Assembly: GCF_003054325.1 (NCBI RefSeq)
Contig: NZ_QBKU01000003.1
Span: forward strand, 62,001 to 126,000
Reading direction: 5' to 3'
DNA: 64,000 nucleotides
Origin: Sulfitobacter mediterraneus
Lineage (GTDB): Bacteria; Pseudomonadota; Alphaproteobacteria; Rhodobacterales; Rhodobacteraceae
Positions within the stretch are counted from its first letter, which is position 1. Every line of letters begins with the position of its first letter. Shown here in pieces: positions 26,119 to 35,258 of the stretch. The translations under genes and the position numbers were made by a program. A model generated the notes under the pieces. That model was given only the letters and a program-made list of their open reading frames with translations, did no database searches and was not told the origin of the DNA.

Positions 26119-26796
26119 ATGCAAATGATGGGCACCTTCATCAAACCAATGCACCCTGAAGGCATTAAATTTGTTGCCATTTTTGCGGCTGTCACTTTGG
26201 TCCTGTTCCTGATCTCAACCTTTCTGGGCTGGATCGGCGTTGGCCTGACGGTGTGGTGCTACTATTTCTTTCGCGACCCTGAGCGGGTCACACCGGACCG
26301 GCCCGGACTGATCATCAGCCCCGCCGATGGGGTGATTTCCCTGATTGAACCTGCGGTGCCGCCCGCCGAACTGGGCATGCCGGATGAGGCGCTGACCCGT
26401 GTGAGCGTATTCATGAATGTGTTCAATTGCCATGTGAACCGCACGCCGGTCTCGGGCGAAATCCGCGCGGTCAGCTATCGCCCCGGCAAGTTTTTCAACG
26501 CCTCTCTGGACAAGGCCAGCGTTGACAATGAACGCAACAGCCTTTGCGTCAAGATGGACAACGGACAGGAACTGGCCGTGGTGCAGATCGCCGGTCTGGT
26601 GGCGCGGCGCATCGTCTGTTTTGTGGAGCCGGGCGCAACCTTGCAGCGCGGCGAACGCTTTGGCCTGATCCGTTTTGGCTCGCGGCTGGATGTCTATCTG
26701 CCCAAAGGGGTGGAGCCGATGGTCCGTATTGGCCAAACCATGATTGCGGGCGAAACCGTTCTGGCCGAACTGCCTGCCTCTGATGAGAGCGCATGA
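26119..26796 (+). CDS. psd: Phosphatidylserine decarboxylase proenzyme
   Basis: About 225 residues, the short form of the enzyme that decarboxylates phosphatidylserine to phosphatidylethanolamine at the inner membrane. Residues 10-45 hold one or two membrane spans. [22 protein letters not shown] and [19 protein letters not shown] are family hallmarks. [11 protein letters not shown] near the C-terminus contains the Gly-Ser pair at which the proenzyme cleaves itself to make the pyruvoyl group. The ATG at 26119 has AAGGAA eight bases upstream and is preferred over 26089. Its stop overlaps pssA by 4 bp, giving two successive steps in one operon. Confidence 0.92.
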   Translation: MQMMGTFIKPMHPEGIKFVAIFAAVTLVLFLISTFLGWIGVGLTVWCYYFFRDPERVTPDRPGLIISPADGVISLIEPAVPPAELGMPDEALTRVSVFMNVFNCHVNRTPVSGEIRAVSYRPGKFFNASLDKASVDNERNSLCVKMDNGQELAVVQIAGLVARRIVCFVEPGATLQRGERFGLIRFGSRLDVYLPKGVEPMVRIGQTMIAGETVLAELPASDESA

Positions 26797-27560
26797 GCAA
26801 ACGGATGGGCGATCTTCCTGAAAAGACCAAGGGTGACTTTTCGCTGGTTCAGCTGATCCCGAACATGCTGACCATCGCGGCGATTTGTGCCGGTCTGTCA
26901 GCCATCCGGTTCGGGGTTCAGGGCAATTTTGTCTTTGCGGTGCAGCTGATTGTAGTCGCCGGTGTTCTGGATGGCCTCGATGGGCGCATGGCGCGGCTGT
27001 TGGGCAGTGACAGCGCCATGGGCGCTGAGCTGGATTCGCTGGCAGATTTCCTGAACTTCGGGATTGCGCCGCCGCTCATCCTCTATTTCTGGGCGCTGCA
27101 AGATATGAACAGCGCCGCGTGGTTTTCCGTGCTGGTCTTTGCGGTTTGCTGCGTGGTGCGGCTGGCGCGGTTCAACGTGTCCAGCAAAGCCGAAACCGAT
27201 CAACCGCCCAGCCCGCATTTCACCGGCGTGCCATCCCCCGCCGGGGCGCTTTTGGTGCTGCTGCCGATGTTTGCCACCTTTGCCTTTCCCAATACGCTGG
27301 TCCTGCCGGGGCTGGTGATCTGCGCCTATATGGTGGTGATTGGTCTGTTGCTGATCAGCCGCGTGCCGACATGGTCGTTCAAAACCACCAAGGTCTCGCG
27401 TCACAATGTGAAATACTTCCTTGTGGGTGTGGCGGTCGTTGCAGCGGCGGTGCTGACCTATGTCTGGACCACGCTTGTCGTGCTCTGCCTTGCCTATATG
27501 GTGGTTGTCCTGTGGTCACTGGTTACAGGCCGCGTTCCCAGCTTTGGCGGCAAGTCCTGA
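26793..27560 (+). CDS. pssA: CDP-diacylglycerol-serine O-phosphatidyltransferase
   Basis: A 255-residue integral membrane enzyme that makes phosphatidylserine from CDP-diacylglycerol and serine. The CDP-alcohol phosphatidyltransferase motif is seen as [13 protein letters not shown] followed by [10 protein letters not shown], with the catalytic aspartates in place. Several hydrophobic segments follow ([31 protein letters not shown]). It overlaps psd by 4 bp, and its product is the psd substrate. It ends 9 bp from the convergent solute-binding protein gene. Confidence 0.93.
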   Translation: MSKRMGDLPEKTKGDFSLVQLIPNMLTIAAICAGLSAIRFGVQGNFVFAVQLIVVAGVLDGLDGRMARLLGSDSAMGAELDSLADFLNFGIAPPLILYFWALQDMNSAAWFSVLVFAVCCVVRLARFNVSSKAETDQPPSPHFTGVPSPAGALLVLLPMFATFAFPNTLVLPGLVICAYMVVIGLLLISRVPTWSFKTTKVSRHNVKYFLVGVAVVAAAVLTYVWTTLVVLCLAYMVVVLWSLVTGRVPSFGGKS

Positions 27561-27569
27561 GGCGCAGGT

Positions 27570-28580
27570 TCAGCGATCCTGAATGATCGCGCTTTCCCAT
27601 TCCTTGAGAAACGTGCGCCGCTTGAGCCGGTCGAGATAGGTCATCAAGGCAGGTTCCAGCGCTATGGTGGATTGCGCGATGCTGCCCTGTTCAAGGTTGA
27701 GCGGCGGCAGGGGGAAATCCTCGGGTGCGGCCATGGATTGTAGCGCAATCAGATAGCGGATGAATTCTGCGCCCATCTGCGCGTTGCTGGCCCCGCTTGG
27801 CACAAAGGCCGTGCGCATCATCGTGGTGGGAAAATCCGACGGCAATATGATCTCAAGCGCATCATGGGTGTCACGCCGCGCCAGCGCATAGCTGCCCAGA
27901 ACATTATAGGCCACGGCAATCTTGCCGGTATACAGATCATCTATCATCTCGCCCGAGCAGCAATATAGGCGGATATCCAGCCCGCCCATCACCTCCATCA
28001 AACGCCAGAATGTCTCGGACGCGCGGGCATCTTGCGTGGCAAACAGATAGCCAAGCGCGGATTGGCGCACGTCATAGGTGCCCAAACGCCCGCGAAAGAC
28101 CTCTGGGCGGGCCCGCAAGGCACGGATCAAGTCCTGCCGGGTTTGGGGAATGTCCTGCCTGGCAAAGGCCGCACGGTTGATCACTATCGCCGCCGGTTCA
28201 GTGGTAAAGGCAAACAGGCTTTGTCGCCACTGCGCCCAATCGGGATGATCTATGTCATTGATTTGCGCGGCAAAGCCATCGTTCGCCAGTTTCAATTGCA
28301 AATCCATTGCGCTTGAAATCACCAGATCATACTCCGTTGGGTTGCCGCGAAACCGTGTGTCAATTTCGGCGGTGCTGTGCACGAAATATTCAATGGCCCA
28401 ACCGCTTTGTTCGCGCAAAAACCGCTGGATAATGGGCGCAAAGAACGAGGTGTCGGTACTCGACAAAACCCGCAGGGTCCGGGTGGCCTCGGTGCCTTCG
28501 AACCGTTGCTGGTCTTCCCATTCCTGCGCGGTCGCCAACAATGGCCAAATCCACAATGCTAAAGCTGCAAGGATACGCAT
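27570..28580 (-). CDS. Periplasmic solute-binding protein linked to the tctDE-type two-component system
   Basis: About 336 residues from the ATG at 28580. The signal peptide MRILAALALWIWPLLATAQ is clear, then TEATRTLRVLSSTDTSFFAP opens a type 2 extracellular solute-binding fold. Other stretches are NPTEYDLVISSAMDLQLK and GKIAVAYNVLGSYALA. The frame is open upstream to 28757, but that part is inside the kinase gene and has no signal sequence. Its start lies 22 bp inside the 3' end of the kinase gene, so the two are co-translated. No permease gene accompanies it. It may present a ligand to the sensor kinase rather than to a transporter; this is inference. Confidence 0.8.
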   Translation of the reverse strand: MRILAALALWIWPLLATAQEWEDQQRFEGTEATRTLRVLSSTDTSFFAPIIQRFLREQSGWAIEYFVHSTAEIDTRFRGNPTEYDLVISSAMDLQLKLANDGFAAQINDIDHPDWAQWRQSLFAFTTEPAAIVINRAAFARQDIPQTRQDLIRALRARPEVFRGRLGTYDVRQSALGYLFATQDARASETFWRLMEVMGGLDIRLYCCSGEMIDDLYTGKIAVAYNVLGSYALARRDTHDALEIILPSDFPTTMMRTAFVPSGASNAQMGAEFIRYLIALQSMAAPEDFPLPPLNLEQGSIAQSTIALEPALMTYLDRLKRRTFLKEWESAIIQDR

Positions 28581-29926
28581 GCGCCGCCCTCCACCCGGTT
28601 GGTCAGGGTCAATGTGCCGCCATGGGCGACGGCCACATCCTGCGCGATGGTCAGGCCCAGCCCCGATCCGATGATCCCTTCGGCGTTGTTGCCGCGTTTG
28701 AACCGAGATGCCAACGTGTCCATCTCGGCAGGCGGAAAGCCCGGACCCTGATCGCAAATCTGGATCTGGGGCAGTGGTTCATCGCTCAGGCTGATGTCCA
28801 CCGCGCTTTCGGTTGGGGCATATTTCAGCGCGTTGTCGATCACATTGCGGACCGCGTTTTGCAGCAGGATCGGATCACCCGAATAGGGCAGCTGCGCCGC
28901 GCCATGCACCCGAAGATCGACATCTCGCATGTCGGCTACAGGGGTCAGGCGCAGGACCAGATCTTGCACCAATTCAACCAAATCAATGTCTTGCTTGTCC
29001 AGATGATCGGCCCGAAAGGTGATCATCGCATGATCCAACAACTGTCCTGCCGCGCGGGAACTTTCGTCAATGGCCCGGATCATCGACCGCAACGCCTCGC
29101 GGTTTTCTCCTCGGTTGACCCGTTGCAGTGTTGCCTCGGCGTAAGAACGGACAGTGGCCAACGGGGTGCGCACGCGGTGCGCGGCCTCGGCGATAAAATC
29201 CTCCGATTGATTGAGCGATTGATCCAACCGCCCCATCAGCGAATTGAGCGACCGCACCAGCGGCAACATTTCCGACGGCACCGGCTTGGCAAACGGGCTG
29301 AGATCTTGCGGGCCGCGCCGCGCCACAGACGTGGTCAGCCGTTTGAGCTGGCCAATGGTGGCGGATGTGGCCCAAAGCGACAGCACCACCGCCAGCGCAA
29401 AGAACCCCGCGCCAAAATAGGCCGCATTGCGCGATATCCGGTTGAGCGTCCCGGCCAGTGCATCTTGGGTCTGGCCCACGGAGACTGTGATCCGCGTGCG
29501 GTCGCTTTCCCCCACCAACATCCGCGATGCGGTCGCCAGACGCAGGGAAGTATTCAGGAAATCAATGGTTTGAAAGCCATCTTGCGCCGCACCGCCGTCT
29601 GCGGCGGGCAACAACCCCTCATAACCCGATACCAATGTCTGATCCTGATGCACCGCGTAAAACACCCGATCATCCGAGGCGGTGCTGAGCATGGAAAACG
29701 ACGCATATGGGATGTCGATCTCAACCTGCCCGCGCCGCAATACGGCGGCATCAAGGATCGAGGCCACAGAGGCGCGCAGAATGCTGTCTTGCCCTTCCTG
29801 CGCCACCTGCGCGGCATAGCTGCGCAAGGCCAGAAACAGTAAAAGCGCCAGCACTGCCGCGCCGCCGATGAGGGTGATCATTAGGCGCCCGCGCAGCGAG
29901 CCGGAGACTGGCACCGCCTCAACCAT
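28559..29926 (-). CDS. tctE: Sensor histidine kinase, TctE type
   Basis: A 455-residue membrane kinase. The first span is around residues 16-36 (LIGGAAVLALLLFLALRS), then a ~130-residue periplasmic sensor domain, and a second span (AYFGAGFFALAVVLSLWATS). The H-box is EAAHRVRTPLATVRSYAEA, the N-box NAVRNVIDNALKYAP and the G-boxes DQGPGFPPAEM and GSGLGLTIAQDVAVAHGG. The ATG at 29926 overlaps the response regulator gene by 8 bp; upstream in-frame starts lie inside that gene. Position beside tctCBA suggests that it senses a tricarboxylate, either directly or through the associated binding protein. Confidence 0.88.
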   Translation of the reverse strand: MVEAVPVSGSLRGRLMITLIGGAAVLALLLFLALRSYAAQVAQEGQDSILRASVASILDAAVLRRGQVEIDIPYASFSMLSTASDDRVFYAVHQDQTLVSGYEGLLPAADGGAAQDGFQTIDFLNTSLRLATASRMLVGESDRTRITVSVGQTQDALAGTLNRISRNAAYFGAGFFALAVVLSLWATSATIGQLKRLTTSVARRGPQDLSPFAKPVPSEMLPLVRSLNSLMGRLDQSLNQSEDFIAEAAHRVRTPLATVRSYAEATLQRVNRGENREALRSMIRAIDESSRAAGQLLDHAMITFRADHLDKQDIDLVELVQDLVLRLTPVADMRDVDLRVHGAAQLPYSGDPILLQNAVRNVIDNALKYAPTESAVDISLSDEPLPQIQICDQGPGFPPAEMDTLASRFKRGNNAEGIIGSGLGLTIAQDVAVAHGGTLTLTNRVEGGACVSLQL

Positions 29927-30584
29927 GATCAAGCCGATAGCCCAGCCCGCGCAGGGTGGTGATACGCAGATCGCACCCTTCGAGATGTTTGCGCAGACGC
30001 CCCACATAGACCTCAATCGCGTTTTCGCTGGCGTCGTCATCAATGGAAAACAGCCGATCAAACAGCTTTTGCTTGGAAAAAATCTGCCCCGGTGCGTTCA
30101 TGAACAATTCCAACAGCCGCAGCTCTCTGTTGCGCAGGCCAATCGCCGCGCCGCCAATTTGCAAGGTGCCCGCCACCGGATCAAACACCGCGCCGCCAAG
30201 TTCGATCTCGGTCTTGCCTTTGCCCGCCTTGCGGCGCAACACAGCGCGGCAGCGGGCCTGCAATTCGGCGTGATCAAAGGGTTTGGTCACATAGTCATCT
30301 GCCCCCAGATCCAGCATGCTGATTCTGTCGGACACCTGACTGCGAGCGGTCAGAACAATCACCGGCGTGTCTTGTCCGCCCGATCTGTGCTGTTTGAGAA
30401 AGCTGCGCCCGTCGCCGTCCGGCAACATGATATCAAGCAGGATCAGATCGTATTCGCCGGTCTCGGAAAAGGCGATGGCATCGCCAATTTTATCTGCGTG
30501 ATCAACCACATGCCCGTCGAACTTCATCCGCGATGAAATCGCCTTGGCCAGTTCGGCATTGTCTTCGACCAATAGGAATTTCAT
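29919..30584 (-). CDS. tctD: OmpR-family response regulator, TctD type
   Basis: A 221-residue response regulator. The receiver domain opens MKFLLVEDNAELAKAI, with the phospho-acceptor Asp in YDLILLDIMLPDGDGR (about residue 51) and the switch Lys in DDYVTKPFDHAEL. The C-terminal winged helix includes LRNRELRLLELFMNAPGQI and VYVGRLRKHLEG. It is divergent from tctC with 106 bp between starts. That region contains two TGTCAGGTT direct repeats 11 bp apart, the layout expected for an OmpR-type dimer, so it probably activates tctCBA. Confidence 0.9.
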   Translation of the reverse strand: MKFLLVEDNAELAKAISSRMKFDGHVVDHADKIGDAIAFSETGEYDLILLDIMLPDGDGRSFLKQHRSGGQDTPVIVLTARSQVSDRISMLDLGADDYVTKPFDHAELQARCRAVLRRKAGKGKTEIELGGAVFDPVAGTLQIGGAAIGLRNRELRLLELFMNAPGQIFSKQKLFDRLFSIDDDASENAIEVYVGRLRKHLEGCDLRITTLRGLGYRLDHG

Positions 30585-30609
30585 CGCGCGGCGGAGCCTT
30601 TTTCAGACG

Positions 30610-30629
30610 TGTCAGGTTTGTGTCAGGTT
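30610..30629 (+). promoter_or_regulatory. Direct repeat TGTCAGGTT x2, probable TctD binding site
   Basis: TGTCAGGTT occurs at 30610-30618 and again at 30621-30629, exactly 11 bp apart. It lies 26 bp from the tctD start and about 62 bp upstream of the tctC start. OmpR-family regulators bind tandem repeats of this spacing. The assignment to TctD is inferred from position. Confidence 0.6.
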
Positions 30630-30690
30630 GGCGTTCTAGCCTCCCTTCAACTGAGCCGTGCTGCGGCCAGATGTCAAATGGGAGGACAAC

Positions 30691-31677
30691 ATGACCACAT
30701 TGAAACTGGGCCGCCGCGCCCTGATTGGCGCTGCTGTTGCGGCGCTTAGCTTTGGCGCACCTGCGATGGCGGATGGCCACAAGGTGCTCGACAGCATTCA
30801 CTTTTTGATCCCCGGCGGCGCCGGTGGCGGCTGGGATGGCACTGCACGTGGCACCGGCGAGGCGCTGACCGGCGCGGGCCTTGTGGGCACTGCATCTTAC
30901 GAGAACATGTCAGGCGGCGGCGGCGGCAAGGCCATCGGCTATCTGATCGAAAACGCCGAAAGCAACCATGGCACGCTGATGGTCAATTCCACGCCCATCG
31001 TGATCCGGTCTTTGACTGGTGTGTTTCCGCATAACTTTCGCGATCTGACCTTGGTGGCGGGCACTATCGGTGACTACGCGGCGATTGTTGTGGGCAAGGA
31101 CAGCCCGATCAATTCGATGGCGGATCTGCTGGCGGCCTATGATGCCGACCCCTCCGCCACCGCCATCGGCGGCGGCTCTGTCCCCGGCGGCATGGACCAT
31201 CTGGTTGCGGCCATGGTGATGGAAGCGGCGGGCAAGGACGCGCTTGGCGTCAAATATATCCCCTATGACGCGGGCGGCAAGGCCATGGCGGCGCTGCTGT
31301 CTGGTGAGATCGCCGCGCTTTCGACAGGGTTCTCCGAAGCGGTCGATCTGGCCAAAGCGGGCGAGGTCAAAATCATCGGCGTGACAGCGGATGAACGCGT
31401 GGCCGCCGCGGCGGATGCGATGACCATGAAGGAGCAGGGCATCGACACCAGCTTTGTGAACTGGCGCGGGTTCTTTGGTGCGCCAGACCTGCCCGCAGAC
31501 AAAGTTGCGATGTATCAGGACGCACTGGCCAAGATGTATGACACTCCCGAATGGGAAGCCGTGCGCGCCCGCAACGGTTGGGTCAACATCCACAACTCCG
31601 GCGATGATTTCCGCGCTTTCCTCGAAGGTCAGGAAAAGGTCATCGGCGATCTGATGAAAAAGCTCGGCTTTCTCTAA
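30691..31677 (+). CDS. tctC: Tripartite tricarboxylate transporter, periplasmic binding protein
   Basis: About 328 residues. The ATG at 30691 has GGAGGA five bases upstream and begins MTTLKLGRRALIGAAVAALS, a signal peptide with a twin-arginine-like RR start and cleavage near AMA-DG. The mature protein has HFLIPGGAGGGWDGTARGTG, typical of TctC/Bug proteins, then DLTLVAGTIGDYAAIVVG and IPYDAGGKAMAALLSGEIAAL. It captures a tricarboxylate such as citrate for the TctAB membrane part. First gene of tctCBA and divergent from tctDE. Confidence 0.9.
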   Translation: MTTLKLGRRALIGAAVAALSFGAPAMADGHKVLDSIHFLIPGGAGGGWDGTARGTGEALTGAGLVGTASYENMSGGGGGKAIGYLIENAESNHGTLMVNSTPIVIRSLTGVFPHNFRDLTLVAGTIGDYAAIVVGKDSPINSMADLLAAYDADPSATAIGGGSVPGGMDHLVAAMVMEAAGKDALGVKYIPYDAGGKAMAALLSGEIAALSTGFSEAVDLAKAGEVKIIGVTADERVAAAADAMTMKEQGIDTSFVNWRGFFGAPDLPADKVAMYQDALAKMYDTPEWEAVRARNGWVNIHNSGDDFRAFLEGQEKVIGDLMKKLGFL

Positions 31678-31737
31678 GAAACGCTGAACATGGCAGGGCG
31701 GTGCGCCGCCCTGCGTCACCACTGGGGGGATGGGACG

Positions 31738-32220
31738 ATGGCGCTTGATCGCTGGATCGCACTGATATTGCTCGGAATTTGCCTGACTTATGGCTACACC
31801 GCGTGGTTCACAATGGACGGCAGCCTTGCCCCCTTTATGAAGCGCAATCCCATCTGGCCAAGCACCTTTCCCAAGGTTCTGTCGGTGCTGGGCATCATTG
31901 CCTCACTGATCATCCTGCTGGGGCTTGAGAAAAGCGAAACCAAGGTTGGCGAGATAGATTACCGCCGATTGGGTGATTATCATCTGGGGCAGGCGGTTCT
32001 GCTTCTGGCGCTGATGGTGGCCTATGCGCTGTGCCTGCGCCCGCTTGGTTTTCTAGGCTCTACCGGTGCATTTCTCATTCTGGGATCGTTCATTCTGGGC
32101 GAACGCAAATGGCATGTGATGGTGCCGGTTTCGGTGCTGACGGCGGTGGTGGTCTGGTATCTGGTGCAACAGGTCTTGGGCATCTACATGCGCCCCTTGC
32201 CCGGCGTTATCGGAGGGTGA
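31738..32220 (+). CDS. tctB: Tripartite tricarboxylate transporter, small membrane subunit
   Basis: A 160-residue protein with four hydrophobic segments: WIALILLGICLTYGYTAWF, VLSVLGIIASLIILLGL, LGQAVLLLALMVAYALCL and MVPVSVLTAVVVWYLVQ. Length and layout are those of TctB. The ATG at 31738 has GGGGGA upstream; an in-frame ATG at 31690 lacks one. It sits 60 bp after tctC and 4 bp before tctA. It accompanies the large TctA subunit in the sodium- or proton-driven import of tricarboxylates. Confidence 0.85.
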   Translation: MALDRWIALILLGICLTYGYTAWFTMDGSLAPFMKRNPIWPSTFPKVLSVLGIIASLIILLGLEKSETKVGEIDYRRLGDYHLGQAVLLLALMVAYALCLRPLGFLGSTGAFLILGSFILGERKWHVMVPVSVLTAVVVWYLVQQVLGIYMRPLPGVIGG

Positions 32221-32224
32221 TGAC

Positions 32225-33739
32225 ATGCTCGAAGGACTTCTGATTGGCCTACAAACGGCCCTTTCCGTACAAAACCTGTTGATGGTGATTGGTGGTTGTC
32301 TGATCGGGACATTCATCGGAATGTTGCCGGGCCTTGGCCCGATGTCGATCATTGCGATCATGATCCCGGTGGCGATCTCGATGGGCGATCCCTCTGCCGC
32401 GCTGATCCTGCTGGCCGGGGTTTATTACGGCGCGATTTTTGGCGGATCGACCTCTTCGATCTTGCTGAATGCGCCGGGGGTGGCGGGCACCGTGGCCTCC
32501 AGCTTTGATGGCTATCCGATGGCGAAACAGGGCAAGGCCGGCAAGGCCCTGACCATCGCCGCCATCGCCAGCTTTGCCGGAGGGACAATCGGGGCGCTAT
32601 TGCTGATGATTTTTGCGCCGATGCTTTCCTCAGTGGCGCTTTTGTTTCATTCGGCGGAATATTTTGCGCTGATGGTGGTGGGCCTGTCGGCCATCGCGGC
32701 CTTTGCGGGCACGGGGCAGGTGGCCAAGGCGATGATGATGACGGTGCTGGGCCTGATCATGGCGACTGTGGGCGAAGGGGCATTGTTCAATCTGCCGCGT
32801 TTCACCATGGGGGTGATGGACCTGCAATCCGGCTTTGGCTTTATCACTTTGGCGATGGCGATGTTCGCCCTGCCTGAGGCGTTGTTTCTGGTGCTGAAAC
32901 CCAAAACCACCCAAGGCGGCGGCGACGGCAAAATCAAAGACCTGCGCATCACCCGCAGCGAGGCCCGCGCAATTGCGCCGGTGATCGGGCGGCAATCCTT
33001 GCAAGGGTTCTTTATCGGGGTTTTGCCGGGGGCAGGGGCCACGATCGCCAGCTTTCTCGGCTACGCCGTCGAACGCAATATCGCCACCAAAGAAGAGCAG
33101 GAAGAATTTGGCAAAGGATCGATCAAAGGCCTCGCCGCGCCTGAGACTGCCAACAACGCCGCCTGCACCGGATCATTTGTGCCGCTGCTGACGCTGGGCA
33201 TTCCCGGCTCTGGCACCACGGCGATCCTGCTTGGGGCGCTGATTGCGCTCAATGTCTCGCCGGGGCCGCGTCTGATGATTGATGAGCCGCAGATTTTTTG
33301 GGCGGTGATCATGTCGATGTTCATTGGCAATCTGGTCCTGCTGATCCTGAACCTGCCGTTGATCCCCTATATCGCCAAGGTGCTGTCGATCCCGCGCAAC
33401 TATCTGATCCCGTTTATTTTGTTCTTTACACTGATGGGGGCCTACATCGGCCAGAACAACGCGACAGAGCTGCTATTGCTGGTCGGGTTTGGCATCTGCG
33501 CTACGGCGCTGAAGTTTGCCGATTATCCACTGGCACCGCTGCTGATCGGGTTCATTCTGGGCGGTATGCTTGAGAACAACTTTGCCCGCTCCATGCAGCT
33601 TTATGATGGCATCGGGTTCATCTGGGAACGGCCGATGACGCTGGGCCTTTTGGTGATTGCCGCGATCCTCGTGGTGCTGCCCAGCTATCGTGCACGGCGG
33701 GCGCGGGCACGGGCGGCTGGGGTGGCGGACGGCGATTGA
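32225..33739 (+). CDS. tctA: Tripartite tricarboxylate transporter, large membrane subunit
   Basis: A 504-residue polytopic permease with about 11-12 spans. Two conserved glycine-rich repeats are visible: GMLPGLGPMSIIAIMIPVA near residue 38 and GVLPGAGATIASFLGYAVE near residue 265, the pseudo-symmetric motifs of TctA. FVPLLTLGIPGSGTTAILLGA is also characteristic. It is the last gene of tctCBA and ends 18 bp from the convergent doeD. It would translocate the substrate delivered by TctC. Confidence 0.92.
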   Translation: MLEGLLIGLQTALSVQNLLMVIGGCLIGTFIGMLPGLGPMSIIAIMIPVAISMGDPSAALILLAGVYYGAIFGGSTSSILLNAPGVAGTVASSFDGYPMAKQGKAGKALTIAAIASFAGGTIGALLLMIFAPMLSSVALLFHSAEYFALMVVGLSAIAAFAGTGQVAKAMMMTVLGLIMATVGEGALFNLPRFTMGVMDLQSGFGFITLAMAMFALPEALFLVLKPKTTQGGGDGKIKDLRITRSEARAIAPVIGRQSLQGFFIGVLPGAGATIASFLGYAVERNIATKEEQEEFGKGSIKGLAAPETANNAACTGSFVPLLTLGIPGSGTTAILLGALIALNVSPGPRLMIDEPQIFWAVIMSMFIGNLVLLILNLPLIPYIAKVLSIPRNYLIPFILFFTLMGAYIGQNNATELLLLVGFGICATALKFADYPLAPLLIGFILGGMLENNFARSMQLYDGIGFIWERPMTLGLLVIAAILVVLPSYRARRARARAAGVADGD

Positions 33740-33757
33740 TCGCCGCCCGCTTGATGT

Positions 33758-35137
33758 TCAGCCCAGAACGTCGGTGATGGCCCGGTGGGTCACACCAACA
33801 ACCTGCTCCGCCTCCGATTGGCTCAGGCAGAACGGCGGGGCAAAGCCGATGATGTCGCCCTGCGGCATGGCGCGGGCGATCACGCCCAGTTCCAGCATCC
33901 GCGCCACAATCCGCGGCGCGACTTTCTCGAACGGATCAAAGAAGATCCGGTCATCGCGATCCTTTACCAGTTCGACCGCGCACAGCATCCCTTCGCCGCG
34001 GATCTCGCCCACATGGGCATGGGTGCCCAATGCCGCCGCCATCGCGGCGTTCAGGTGCGCGCCGATGCGGCCCGCGTTGGCCACCAGATCCAGCCGGTCC
34101 AACAATTCGAGGTTGGCCACCCCTGCCGCCGCCCCGATGGGGTGTGCCGAATAGGTCCAGCCATGGCCGATGGGGCCGTTTTCATCGGTGCCTTGTTCCA
34201 GCACTTTCCACATCTTGCCTGACACGATGGAGCCGGACAGCGGTGCATAGGCCGAGGTCAGACCCTTGGCGATGGTGATCAGGTCGGGCTTCATCCCGTA
34301 GTGATCTGAGCCCATCATGCTGCCCAAACGGCCAAAGCCGGTCACGACCTCGTCCGAGATCAGCAAGATATCGTGCTTGTTCAACACGGTCTGAATCGCC
34401 TCCCAATAGCCGGCGGGGGGCGGAACAATGCCGCCTGTTCCCAAAACCGGCTCGCCGATAAAGGCGGCGATGGTGTCTGGACCTTCGCGCTCAATCAACG
34501 CCTCAAGCTCTGCCGCGCAATGGGCGGTAAACTGCGCCTCTGTCTGGGACAGATCATCTCGGCGGTAATAATAGGGTGCCTCAGTATGCACCACTTGCGA
34601 CAGCGGCAGATCAAACTTGTTGTGGAACAATCCCAATCCGGTCAGAGAGCCCGTCATCAGCCCCGAGCCGTGGTATCCACGCCAGCGCGAGATGATCTTT
34701 TTCTTCTGCGGACGGCCAAGGATGTTGTTGTAATACCAAACCAATTTGATGTTGGTCTCATTGGCGTCAGAACCGCTTTGCCCGTAATAGACGTGGTTCA
34801 TGCCCTCTGGCGCACGCTCTGCAATCATCCGTGACAGGGTGATGGAGGCCTCGGTGCCGTGTCCCACATAGGAATGATAATAGGCCAGCTCATGCGCCTG
34901 TTTGGCAATGGCCTCGGCAATTTCAGTACGACCATAGCCGACGTTCACACAGTAGAGCCCGGCAAAGGCATCCAGCGACCGGTTGCCCTCACGATCCGTG
35001 ATATGCACACCATCGGCCCCGGTAATGATCCGGTTGCCCATTTCGCGGCGGGCGAACTGGCCCAGATGGGTGGAGGGGTGGAAAAAGTGATCGTGGTCCC
35101 ACTGGCTAAGCTGGTCGTTGCTGCGTGTGTCTGTCAT
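33758..35137 (-). CDS. doeD: Class III aminotransferase of ectoine degradation
   Basis: A 459-residue PLP-dependent aminotransferase that in the ectoine pathway converts L-2,4-diaminobutyrate to aspartate semialdehyde. Family motifs are VYYGQSGSDANETNIKL, the cofactor Asp in ISDEVVTGFGRLG and the Schiff-base K291 in ITIAKGLTSAYAPLSG. Similar enzymes are omega-amino-acid:pyruvate transaminases, so by itself the sequence would not fix the substrate. The flanking doeX, doeA and doeB make DoeD the best call. It lies 121 bp downstream of doeX on the same strand. Confidence 0.82.
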   Translation of the reverse strand: MTDTRSNDQLSQWDHDHFFHPSTHLGQFARREMGNRIITGADGVHITDREGNRSLDAFAGLYCVNVGYGRTEIAEAIAKQAHELAYYHSYVGHGTEASITLSRMIAERAPEGMNHVYYGQSGSDANETNIKLVWYYNNILGRPQKKKIISRWRGYHGSGLMTGSLTGLGLFHNKFDLPLSQVVHTEAPYYYRRDDLSQTEAQFTAHCAAELEALIEREGPDTIAAFIGEPVLGTGGIVPPPAGYWEAIQTVLNKHDILLISDEVVTGFGRLGSMMGSDHYGMKPDLITIAKGLTSAYAPLSGSIVSGKMWKVLEQGTDENGPIGHGWTYSAHPIGAAAGVANLELLDRLDLVANAGRIGAHLNAAMAAALGTHAHVGEIRGEGMLCAVELVKDRDDRIFFDPFEKVAPRIVARMLELGVIARAMPQGDIIGFAPPFCLSQSEAEQVVGVTHRAITDVLG

Positions 35138-35258
35138 GGCCGGTCCTTTGGTCTTTGCCTTGGCAAATGTGTTGCCTCATTGGGTTTGACCTAGCCTGCG
35201 GCGCGGCGATGATTTTTCGGCAAATCGGTTCAGATCCCAAAAAATCGTCGGATCGCGC

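Noticed and set aside
28541-29842. Rightward open frame of 433 codons
   Set aside because: Antisense to the tctE kinase, whose H, N and G boxes are clear.
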